Part shown: positions 1 through 5,309 of the stretch, in pieces
How positions within the stretch are numbered: position 1 is the first letter of the stretch
Layout of the letters: every line of letters starts with the position of its first letter
NCBI GenBank assembly: GCA_002396485.1
Contig: DGXZ01000051.1
Location: 1-5,309 of the forward strand
Length of the DNA stretch: 5,309 nucleotides
Direction of reading: 5' to 3'
Origin: Spartobacteria bacterium UBA5019
Lineage (GTDB): Bacteria; Verrucomicrobiota; Verrucomicrobiia; Chthoniobacterales; Terrimicrobiaceae
Notes under the pieces: generated by a model
Told to the model about the DNA's origin: nothing
The model's database searches: none
The model's input: the letters and a program-made list of their open reading frames with translations, nothing else
Position numbers and translations under genes: made by a program

Positions 1-812
1 TCCACGCGTTTTCGAGGAAAGATCATTTCGGAGATGTGGGAGGGACGCATGTTGAGGTATTCGTGGCTCGAGCGGTTCCGGATATTCAGGATTAGGCACC
101 AAATGAAATTCGTGGTGAATCCGCCCCAAAGAACAACGACAAGAACGGGGAGGTTTTGCCAGAGAAGGCTTCCACCGGAAGTCTCCAAAGCAACCTTGGT
201 GACCTCTCTGAGCGGTTGGCCCGCTGCGAGGCCGTAGGCGAAGCAAGAACTCATCACACCGGCAAAAACGGCTACAAGCATGCCTTTTTTAAAATTGAAT
301 TCCTTGATGGCGGCCGCCTTTTCTTCTTGAGAAAGCTCCTTCTCCTTGGACATGCCGGCCGCGCCGCTGATTGCGATGCCAACTAGGCAGGCCAGCACGC
401 CTGTAAGAACCGTGAGGCCGGAGTTACTGGCGAGCAGTTCGCCAAATTTGCCATAAAAAATCGGTGGAATGAGCGTGCCGAAAGCGGCACAAAAACCAAG
501 GGCTACCGCCATGCCGAGAGCGATCCCGAGGTAGCGCATGGTAAGGCCAAAAGTGAGGCCGCCGATGCCCCAGAGGATGCCGAAGAGGTAGGACCATATC
601 AGCGAGGAGCGCGGTGCGGCGGCAATGTGGCTGAAGAGGTCAGGCACCAGTAGGCTGGCCAGCACAGAAGGGGCTATTATCCAAGCAAAGCCGCCGCCAA
701 CAATCCAATAGGTCTCCCAGGACCATCGCTTCACGCCACGATAGGGAATGTAGAAACTGGCGGAAGCAAGGCCGCCGAGCCAGTGGAAGAGAACGCCAAG
801 TGCAAGATTCAT
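1..812 (-). CDS. rhaT: L-rhamnose/proton symporter RhaT (3' end beyond window)
   Basis: Inner-membrane sugar:H+ symporter of the RhaT family (drug/metabolite transporter superfamily) that imports L-rhamnose. Read from the ATG at 812, the frame is open for 270 codons to the window edge. E. coli RhaT has 344 residues, so about 75 residues (roughly the last three helices) are missing because the window ends, not because the gene is broken. Family landmarks align in order: FHWLGGLASASFYIPY (9-24), the KRWSWETYW block (28-36), the GILWGIGGLTFGLTMRYLG block (78-96), and the EFNFKKGMLVAV cytoplasmic loop into helix (171-182). About seven hydrophobic segments are visible (near 4-24, 36-56, 71-91, 95-115, 133-153, 176-199, 219-243), with a charged lysine/glutamate loop at 155-175. 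The start agrees with the family N-terminus, but no Shine-Dalgarno precedes it. It lies 462 bp after the preceding gene, so it probably has its own promoter. Family assignment is strong. Rhamnose as the actual substrate is inferred by homology. Confidence 0.93.
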   Translation of the reverse strand, partial: MNLALGVLFHWLGGLASASFYIPYRGVKRWSWETYWIVGGGFAWIIAPSVLASLLVPDLFSHIAAAPRSSLIWSYLFGILWGIGGLTFGLTMRYLGIALGMAVALGFCAAFGTLIPPIFYGKFGELLASNSGLTVLTGVLACLVGIAISGAAGMSKEKELSQEEKAAAIKEFNFKKGMLVAVFAGVMSSCFAYGLAAGQPLREVTKVALETSGGSLLWQNLPVLVVVLWGGFTTNFIWCLILNIRNRSSHEYLNMRPSHISEMIFPRKRV

Positions 813-1274
813 GTTTTGTGGGGTTTGGGTGGATTTTAATTTCTCTTTGAGAGCATGTCAGCGGTCACTTAAAAGTGCACCAATTTTGACGGCGATTTTT
901 TATGGTTTTTGGGATTATTGCGGCGGCGGTGGCAGCGAGAGAGGATGGGCGCTGGCAAGCAGGGATGACACCGACGAGGTGAAGATGGAGCGATAGAGGG
1001 AATGGAACCTGCTGTGGATGGCTTCGGCTCAGATAGCTTGTGCGAGGTGGGTTATGACGACTCCGAGGGACCGATGAGGAAGGCGTCTCGTTTTTGGCGG
1101 ATGAAAGTGGCGGGCTGCCAGTTCGTGGATGCTGGTGGCTTTGGTGCGAGTACCAAGACGGAGAGGAGAGCGGTGGGGTTTTCATACTCTCTGAAAAATG
1201 AAGCGGATTAATGTTTTTGAGGAAGTAAGAGCACTGGAGCGACAGGGAACTATTTGTGATTAAGATCGAGAATT
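813..1274. other. 462-bp non-coding spacer before rhaT
   Basis: No convincing gene lies here. The open frames on both strands give low-complexity, Ser/Pro/Arg-rich or Gly-rich translations without recognisable domains. The plus strand is strongly purine-rich between about 900 and 1210 (43 of 60 bases in 961-1020), unlike the flanking genes. I see no clear GC stem with a T-run after the stop of the isomerase gene at 1275, so no terminator is called. The stretch must hold whatever promoter serves rhaT, but no good -35/-10 pair stands out on the minus strand. The end nearest rhaT carries the palindromic block annotated separately. The region looks like accessory or decayed DNA inserted between two operon parts; that is inference. 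Confidence 0.6.
856..881. repeat. Palindromic block, possible IS21-family terminus remnant or operator
   Basis: The plus strand reads TGTCAGC and then the near-palindrome GGTCACTTAAAAGTGCACC (863-881). Its arms are GGT+CACTT and AAGTG+ACC around a central AA, with one extra C at 878. The perfect core CACTT-AA-AAGTG is at 866-877. The TGTCA...GGTCA...TGCACC layout resembles, from memory, ends of some IS21-family insertion sequences, which begin with TG and carry such sequences at their termini. No second end and no istA/istB remains were found in the window, so it would be a solo remnant. Being 44-54 bp upstream of the rhaT start, it could instead be an operator for rhaT. Neither reading is proven. 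Confidence 0.35.
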
Positions 1275-2168
1275 CTAAGTGTTTCCATTCAAATGAGCTA
1301 GGAGTCGATCACGCATCAAGAGTGTCTCCGAAACGTTGTCGCAGCGATTCATATTTTCCCACTCGATCCACACATACTCGACGGCAAGATATCCGCGATA
1401 TCCGCTTACCGCGAGCACGTCGAGCGCCGCCTCGTAGTCGATCGTGTTTTCCTTCATCGAGCACTGCCCCATGCCCGGCCGTCCGCCCCTGACGTGCACG
1501 TGGCTTGCAAAAGGCGCGAGCGGGTCGATTTCGGTCTGGCCATAGCCGGGCGCAATAAAATGCGTGTAATCGAGAGTCAGCCTGAGGTCTGGCGCAAGGG
1601 TAACGAGCGCTTGAACATCCTGCGGTCCTGCGGCGACAGACCCAATGTGGCACTCCACGGAAAAGCGGCGGCCCTCGGCGGCGAGCCGTTCGGCGCGCCA
1701 TTGCAACTCTTCTGCAGCCAGCTCAAGAGAGGCCTTGTGACCAAGCGCAGGGAAGTCCAGACCTGGGACCATCGTCAAACCCGGCGCGTCGATGCGAACC
1801 ACAAACTCCAAAAGATCATTAAAGAGTGCACGCGCGGCGAGCCGTTCTTCCGGGTCGGGGTGGTTCGGAGCAAGAACTGTAAAGTCCGTCCAAGGAATGC
1901 AGAAGACATCGCTGATTTCCAGCCCCCGGCGACGAATCGCCTGCCCGAGCGAACGTGCCGCGCCGGGAATATCACTTCGAATGTCTTCGGGGCGGACATG
2001 CGAACGGTTGCCGAACAACGCCAGATCGAACCCTTGGAAACCCATTCCAGCGATGAGGTCCATCGTGAGTTCGTGATTCAACAACGGAAATGAGTGGTCT
2101 CCGCAGGCGAGACGCATGTTTGGCGTCGCCTGCTTCTGATTACCTGCAAGATAATTTTGGGAGTTCAT
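1275..2168 (-). CDS. Sugar phosphate isomerase/epimerase-like TIM-barrel protein
   Basis: A 297-residue protein of the xylose-isomerase-like TIM-barrel fold (AP endonuclease 2 / sugar isomerase-epimerase family, Pfam PF01261). It is probably a cytoplasmic, metal-dependent enzyme that isomerises or epimerises a free or derived sugar. The barrel begins near MRLACGDHSFPLL (18-30), followed by GMGFQGFDLALFG (41-53). Candidate metal ligands sit at the expected strand ends: E172 in VECHIG, D200 in LTLDYTHF, H223 in SHVHVRGG and E264 in AVEYVW, with H174, H203 and H225 nearby. Length is normal for the family (250-300). The first ATG (2168) is used here. Met18 (ATG at 2117) is an alternative that starts right at the first barrel strand. 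Neither has a good Shine-Dalgarno; TTCGGAAAC before 2168 is weak. It follows the DUF4432 gene by 56 bp in the same direction, so co-transcription is likely. Fold and class are secure; the substrate is not identifiable from sequence. Confidence 0.88.
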   Translation of the reverse strand: MNSQNYLAGNQKQATPNMRLACGDHSFPLLNHELTMDLIAGMGFQGFDLALFGNRSHVRPEDIRSDIPGAARSLGQAIRRRGLEISDVFCIPWTDFTVLAPNHPDPEERLAARALFNDLLEFVVRIDAPGLTMVPGLDFPALGHKASLELAAEELQWRAERLAAEGRRFSVECHIGSVAAGPQDVQALVTLAPDLRLTLDYTHFIAPGYGQTEIDPLAPFASHVHVRGGRPGMGQCSMKENTIDYEAALDVLAVSGYRGYLAVEYVWIEWENMNRCDNVSETLLMRDRLLAHLNGNT

Positions 2169-2224
2169 GTTTCCGAATAGACCGGTGGCTGTGGACGCTA
2201 TGCGTTGCTTTCGGGAGGGGCCAC

Positions 2225-3463
2225 CTAGTCCTTTTTTTCAGGGCTACTGTCAAGCACGGGTTTGATTTGTCCTTGGATAGCAGCGATTTCCTTTGCCACT
2301 CCTTGGACGGACTCTACGCCATGATGGATGGCAAAATCGATGCTCGCGCGGTGGCTTTCACCGGGGGCGAGTTTCGGCACACGTCCGAATTTGCGTTCAA
2401 TCCGGCGGTTATTTGGAAAATTCGTCCCTGGCTCGAGGCCGGTGACGTATCCATCGACCTCGGAGTTTGTGTTTTTCCATAAGGTGAAATACGGAAGCTC
2501 TTTGACTGAAAATCGTAATGACACAGCGAGGTCGCCGGCCTTGTTTGAGAGCGCGACAAGGGTGCGATCCTTGCCGTCGTGGAGAGGATGAATGCAATAC
2601 ACCTGTTCCACAAATCCTGGGGTTGGCCCCGCATAGTGGGGGTAACGGTCTATGGACCGGGCGGCGTGCTCGTTCAATGGGGTCACGCGCGCAACCGGCG
2701 CAAGGAAAATCGACCCCTCATTCAAAAGCGGTTTGCCGTAATTGGTGTGGTACAGCAGTTCGAACTCCTGCGATTCGGCTCCGCGATTCGTGACAATGTC
2801 GGTCACGCAGAACGAGTCTGCCCCAGGTTCGGTAGAAATCTCGGTCCAAAGTTCAAGCTTCGGACCGTAGAACATGCGCTCGTCAACGCGACCACGGATC
2901 CGAATACGATGCGGGGGCTCTGCGTCGATGGCAACCTCGACTTCACTAGCTGGAATGTTGCCAATCTTGCCGTGGAGCGTGAGGTCCATATTGGCTTCAT
3001 TACCTTGGTTGTTGGTGAACGTGTCGGTCCCCGGCAATCCGTTGCTTTCAAGTCCACAGCGAACCAGCCATTCGTTGAAGCCATCCAGCCAGCCAAGCCC
3101 TCCCCGACTTTGCAGATTGATGTAGCGGGGATGGACGACTTCCTGCACTGGAGATCGCCAGCCGATTCGAGCGTCGCCTGCGCTCAGGGAGAGGACGCTC
3201 ATGCCTCTGGTAGGCACCACGGTAAATCGCAGGCGGCCATTATCGACTTCGATAATATCCACGCCTTCCTGCTTGCCCCCATGCAGGGTGGATTTGCGCA
3301 CCGACCATTGGGCTCCACCAGCCGGCCCAACGGGCCCCACCTGTTCCCATGCCTCCACTCGGATGTTCTCACTGACGCTGATCAGTTTCTTGCGCGTCGC
3401 CTCTCCGGCGAAGAGAGCGGGTTTGGATAAAACAACAAATGCGAATAAGTATAGGAGTTTCAT
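2225..3463 (-). CDS. Exported DUF4432 family (aldose 1-epimerase-like) protein
   Basis: A 412-residue protein with the DUF4432 fold (Pfam PF14486), related to galactose mutarotase. It would bind and possibly epimerise or mutarotate a sugar. Residues 1-20 look like a signal peptide: MK, a hydrophobic run LLYLFAFVVLS, and a likely cleavage around 19-22 (ALFAG-EA). The site is imperfect because Lys14 sits late in the segment. Family landmarks follow: VVPTRGMSVLSLS (82-94), GGLGWLDGFNEWLVRCGLES (121-140), TLHGKIGNIPA (162-172), LLYHTNYG (236-243), FTLWKNTN (326-333) and GLEPGTNFP (342-350). H164, H239 and E344 correspond by motif to the two histidines and the catalytic glutamate of aldose 1-epimerases, so the site looks intact. 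The tail after 380 is charged (PEKKD end). Typical members without an export signal are about 350 residues. The bases just before the ATG read CTCCTCCG, the opposite of a Shine-Dalgarno. It lies 77 bp after the GntR gene. The family is clear; activity and substrate are inferred. Confidence 0.87.
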   Translation of the reverse strand: MKLLYLFAFVVLSKPALFAGEATRKKLISVSENIRVEAWEQVGPVGPAGGAQWSVRKSTLHGGKQEGVDIIEVDNGRLRFTVVPTRGMSVLSLSAGDARIGWRSPVQEVVHPRYINLQSRGGLGWLDGFNEWLVRCGLESNGLPGTDTFTNNQGNEANMDLTLHGKIGNIPASEVEVAIDAEPPHRIRIRGRVDERMFYGPKLELWTEISTEPGADSFCVTDIVTNRGAESQEFELLYHTNYGKPLLNEGSIFLAPVARVTPLNEHAARSIDRYPHYAGPTPGFVEQVYCIHPLHDGKDRTLVALSNKAGDLAVSLRFSVKELPYFTLWKNTNSEVDGYVTGLEPGTNFPNNRRIERKFGRVPKLAPGESHRASIDFAIHHGVESVQGVAKEIAAIQGQIKPVLDSSPEKKD

Positions 3464-3489
3464 CGGAGGAGTTGACTAAACGGGGATGG

Positions 3490-3519
3490 GTGCGTTGCAT
3501 TCACGAAAGTCTAACGCAC
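3490..3519. promoter_or_regulatory. 7-bp perfect inverted repeat upstream of the DUF4432 gene
   Basis: GTGCGTT (3490-3496) and AACGCAC (3513-3519) are perfect inverted arms around a 16-base loop, within the 77-bp spacer between the GntR stop and the DUF4432 start. The centre is 42 bp upstream of the ATG at 3463, a plausible place for an operator or a leader hairpin. There is no T-run to make it an intrinsic terminator. A role is inferred from position only. Confidence 0.4.
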
Positions 3520-3520
3520 T

Positions 3521-3537
3521 GAAAAACATGGTTTTTC
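3521..3537. promoter_or_regulatory. 17-bp palindrome GAAAAAC-ATG-GTTTTTC, candidate operator
   Basis: Perfect 7-bp arms with a 3-base centre, three bases after the stop of the GntR gene and one base from the neighbouring inverted repeat at 3490-3519. The tight odd-length palindrome is typical of a dimeric repressor site, and the adjacent GntR protein is the obvious candidate ligand. It does not match the FadR (TGGT...ACCA) or UxuR-type (TGGTATACCA) consensus, so it may belong to another regulator. As RNA it would form an A/U-rich stem with a three-base loop, weak for a terminator. Confidence 0.42.
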
Positions 3538-3540
3538 CGG

Positions 3541-4263
3541 TCATGGCGAGTTCTCTCCCGGCAGTTGTTTCTGATCCAGAATATATTGAGCGGCTGCCGT
3601 AAGGTCGTCGGCCAAAGCCTTCCGAGCCATGGCCGAATCGCTTTTGTCGAGTGCGGCGCACAAACTCGCGTGGTGTAGGCAGGCAATTTCTTTCCTGTTT
3701 TTTTCGGAATCTGATGGAGCGTCCAAGTTGAGAACCGGGCCAATCTGCGTCCAGAGTCCTTCAATAATGCTATATAAAACCGGCATGTCTGCTGCCGCAT
3801 AAACTGCGAAATGAAAATTTTTGTTGTAGAGAACGATCTTGGCCCGATTGGGTTTTAGGGCTTTACACTCCTTGGCAAATTTATCGCTCCATTGATGAAC
3901 CGCCTGGAGCTCGCTGGGGGTGATGCGCTGTGCGGCGCGCTCCGCCAGCATACCCTCCAAAACGACTCTTATGTCTCTGAGCTCAATAAACCGGCTCGGA
4001 CTCATCAACGGGACACGAAACGTCCGGTTCGGAAGCAGCTCGATCGCCTGATCGACCATAAGTTGCCGCAAGGCATCACGAACCGGCATTAAACTTGTGC
4101 CTATCGCGCTGGCGAGCGTACGCAGTGTTACGATGTCCCCGGGAGCGAACTGCCCTGCGATAAGCATCTCGCGCAATTTCTGGTAGACTTGTTCCCCCAG
4201 AGTTCTGCGTTCCCCAATGGGCACGACTTCGGAAAGGCTTGTGGAAACTTTTTTGGTTCTCAT
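3541..4263 (-). CDS. GntR family transcriptional regulator, FCD (FadR-type) subfamily
   Basis: A 240-residue DNA-binding regulator, probably a ligand-released repressor of this sugar cluster. The N-terminal winged helix-turn-helix covers about 20-86: LGEQVYQKLREMLIAGQFAP (22-41), the recognition helix region LRTLASAIGTSLMPVRDALR (47-66), and the wing ELLPNRTFRV (75-84). The C-terminal all-helical FCD ligand domain covers about 91-230, with FIELRDIRVVLEGMLAERAA (92-111) and NKNFHFAVYAAADMPVL (147-163) matching the family's R-x2-LE-x2-AA and D-x2-FH motifs. The usual FCD metal-site Asp is Asn147 here, H151 is kept, HH at 197-198 is kept, and the last expected His appears to be Asp219/220. The ligand site may therefore be atypical (inference from motif alignment). 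The ATG has no Shine-Dalgarno but lies 13 bp after the SDR stop, so the two are almost certainly co-transcribed and may be translationally coupled. The ligand (commonly a sugar acid or organic acid in this subfamily) is unknown. Confidence 0.92.
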   Translation of the reverse strand: MRTKKVSTSLSEVVPIGERRTLGEQVYQKLREMLIAGQFAPGDIVTLRTLASAIGTSLMPVRDALRQLMVDQAIELLPNRTFRVPLMSPSRFIELRDIRVVLEGMLAERAAQRITPSELQAVHQWSDKFAKECKALKPNRAKIVLYNKNFHFAVYAAADMPVLYSIIEGLWTQIGPVLNLDAPSDSEKNRKEIACLHHASLCAALDKSDSAMARKALADDLTAAAQYILDQKQLPGENSP

Positions 4264-4276
4264 AAGCGATGAATAA

Positions 4277-5212
4277 CTAGACTGCGCTGACTTGTGAAGC
4301 GAGCTCTCCGTGCGGGCTCTTTATTGGCTCAAATGCCGCCGTGCCATCCGGACCGGCAACTGGAAACGCAGGATTCGCCTGGAAGCGGCTATCGAGGCCA
4401 GAGCCGCCTTGCATAGCGGCGGCTTGACCTGGGTCGAGAACGGTGGCCGTCATGCCGGCGTCCAAAACAAGAGTCTGCGCAGTCATATAAGCCGACGCGG
4501 AGGAAGCGAGGAAGACCACGGTTCCGCCCAACTCGTCGGCATCGGCCCAACGCCGCAGCGGAGTGCGGATGACCACCGAATCATGAAATGCCGACTCGTT
4601 CAGAACCTGCTGATTCATTTCGGTGTAGAAATAGCCCGGTGCAATTGCGTTGCAGGTAATGCCATGCGGTCCAAATTCAGCTGCGATCGCCTTGGTTAGG
4701 CCGACCACGCCGTGCTTGGAGGCTACGTAGGTGGATTGGCCGGCGCGTGCGATGTGCCCCATAATGGAGGTAAGGTTAATAATCCGCCCATGACGGTGGC
4801 GGATCATCGATGGGGCAACGGCCGCCGACATGGAGAACATGGAAACCAGATTCACATTGAGAACATTGCGAAACTCTGTAGCCGAGGTTTCAACCATCGG
4901 CTTGCGGAGGATTATTCCGGCATTGTTCACCAGGATATCGATGCGCCCATGCCGCTGGAGGATTTCATCGACCCCCTGAGCCACGAGTGTTTCGTTAGAG
5001 ACGTCGAGCTGAGCACAGCTTGTATCCATCCCCGCAGCGATAAACTCGGCATTTCGCTCCCTAACGGCATCTTCATGGATGTCGGTCAACACCACGGTCG
5101 CGCCGGCGCGGGCAAGCGCCCAGGACGCAGCCGTGCCCAAGCCTCGTGCGGCTCCGGTGACCAATGCCACCTTGCCCGTTAAATCAAATTCTTTCATTTT
5201 CGTGGTACTCAT
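4277..5212 (-). CDS. SDR family oxidoreductase, gluconate 5-dehydrogenase / KduD-like
   Basis: A classical short-chain dehydrogenase, cytoplasmic, oxidising or reducing a hydroxyl of a sugar acid or sugar with NAD(P). In order: the nucleotide-binding TGAARGLG (19-26), D44 after the second strand (favours NAD over NADP), LDV (69-71), NNAG (96-99), the helix-4 Asn at N121, catalytic S149 in LTSIMG, Y162 and K166 in YVASK, and the APGYFYTEMN segment (191-200). The APGYF-TEMN, RTPLRRWADADELGG and VVFLASSASAYM blocks resemble gluconate 5-dehydrogenase (IdnO) and 2-deoxy-D-gluconate 3-dehydrogenase (KduD). L-rhamnose 1-dehydrogenase, also an SDR, cannot be excluded. The normal fold ends near LVLDAGMTAT (248-257), yet the protein continues for about 54 Ala/Gly/Pro-rich residues to 311, longer than the usual 250-260. 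The start is ATG 5212; Met6 (5197) is a possible alternative. First certain gene of the cluster; fold certain, substrate open. Confidence 0.92.
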   Translation of the reverse strand: MSTTKMKEFDLTGKVALVTGAARGLGTAASWALARAGATVVLTDIHEDAVRERNAEFIAAGMDTSCAQLDVSNETLVAQGVDEILQRHGRIDILVNNAGIILRKPMVETSATEFRNVLNVNLVSMFSMSAAVAPSMIRHRHGRIINLTSIMGHIARAGQSTYVASKHGVVGLTKAIAAEFGPHGITCNAIAPGYFYTEMNQQVLNESAFHDSVVIRTPLRRWADADELGGTVVFLASSASAYMTAQTLVLDAGMTATVLDPGQAAAMQGGSGLDSRFQANPAFPVAGPDGTAAFEPIKSPHGELASQVSAV

Positions 5213-5220
5213 AGGATTTC

Positions 5221-5249
5221 GGCGTTTTTTTCGAACTCCTCAAAACGCC
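5221..5249. promoter_or_regulatory. 8-bp perfect inverted repeat in the leader of the SDR gene
   Basis: GGCGTTTT (5221-5228) and AAAACGCC (5242-5249) flank a 13-base loop, ending 8 bases before the SDR start codon. On the transcript the loop contains GAGGAG (5241-5236), a Shine-Dalgarno-like string, but 23 bases from the ATG, too far for normal use. It could be an operator, a leader hairpin affecting initiation, or chance. The minus-strand 3' arm has no following T-run, so it is not a terminator. Confidence 0.4.
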
Positions 5250-5264
5250 ATGCCAGTGGTTGCA

Positions 5265-5309
5265 TCAATTTTTGGTTTCTCCGATTTTCAAAGCTTTCGC
5301 CGCGTTAAC
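5265..5309 (-). other. Possible C-terminal end of an upstream gene
   Basis: Reading the minus strand from the right edge, one frame gives VNAAKALKIGETKN and then TGA (5267-5265), a protein-like tail 52 bp ahead of the SDR gene. Fourteen open codons in one of three frames is easily chance, so this is only a candidate. If real, the cluster extends to the right and the SDR gene is not its first member. Confidence 0.2.

Noticed and set aside
865..1185. 106-residue minus-strand open frame in the spacer
   Set aside because: Ser/Pro/His/Arg-rich, low-complexity translation that simply mirrors the purine bias of the other strand; no domain and no ribosome-binding site.
1002..1211. 69-residue plus-strand open frame
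   Set aside because: No recognisable domain, opposite direction to all genes, and lies in the biased spacer. Kept only as possible repeat content.
1494..2093. 199-residue plus-strand open frame
   Set aside because: Antisense to the TIM-barrel isomerase gene, with no domain features; a by-product of codon bias.
2184..2225. GGTGGC/GCCACC inverted repeat between the DUF4432 and isomerase genes
   Set aside because: Six-base arms with a 30-base gap and no T-run; too weak for a terminator or operator.
2579..3430. 283-residue plus-strand open frame
   Set aside because: Lies wholly opposite the DUF4432 gene, which has clear family motifs; the antisense frame has none.
4712..5182. 156-residue plus-strand open frame
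   Set aside because: Antisense to the well-supported SDR gene; composition and lack of motifs indicate a shadow frame.
5260..5268. TTG-N3-CAA as a GntR operator
   Set aside because: Only three-base arms match; such short dyads occur by chance everywhere.
5268..5301. Promoter for the SDR gene (TTGAAA as -35 followed by 17 bases)
   Set aside because: The matching -10 would be TTGATG, too far from TATAAT; not supportable.

Overview
The window is 5309 bases of a bacterial chromosome with mid-50s % GC by eye. It holds one gene cluster for carbohydrate acquisition and catabolism, with every recognisable gene on the minus strand. No rRNA, tRNA, CRISPR array or intact transposon is visible. A RhaT-type rhamnose transporter, a DUF4432 protein with a signal peptide, a TIM-barrel sugar isomerase and an FCD-type GntR regulator, with almost no Shine-Dalgarno signals, would fit a plant-polysaccharide degrader of the Verrucomicrobia/Planctomycetes group (Opitutaceae-like). 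That placement is inference from gene content, not from a marker gene.

In the direction of transcription (right to left): 5309-5213 is a leader with an 8-bp inverted repeat and perhaps the last codons of a further upstream gene. 5212-4277 encodes a classical short-chain dehydrogenase close to gluconate 5-dehydrogenase and 2-deoxy-D-gluconate 3-dehydrogenase, with an unusual C-terminal tail of about 54 residues. After 13 bp comes a GntR/FCD repressor (4263-3541). A 77-bp spacer with two back-to-back perfect inverted repeats leads to an exported DUF4432 (aldose-1-epimerase-like) protein (3463-2225). After 56 bp comes a sugar phosphate isomerase/epimerase-like TIM barrel (2168-1275). A 462-bp non-coding stretch (1274-813) follows, purine-rich on the plus strand, with a palindromic block near its end that resembles an IS21-family terminus. 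Last is rhaT (812 to beyond position 1), cut by the window edge after 270 codons.

Proposed working model (inference): RhaT imports L-rhamnose or a similar deoxy- or acidic sugar. The exported DUF4432 protein interconverts anomers or epimers outside the cytoplasm. The TIM-barrel isomerase and the SDR dehydrogenase process the sugar or a derived keto/acid sugar inside. The GntR regulator controls the set. The usual phosphorylative rhamnose genes (rhaA, rhaB, rhaD) are not in the window, so the pathway cannot be fixed from it alone.
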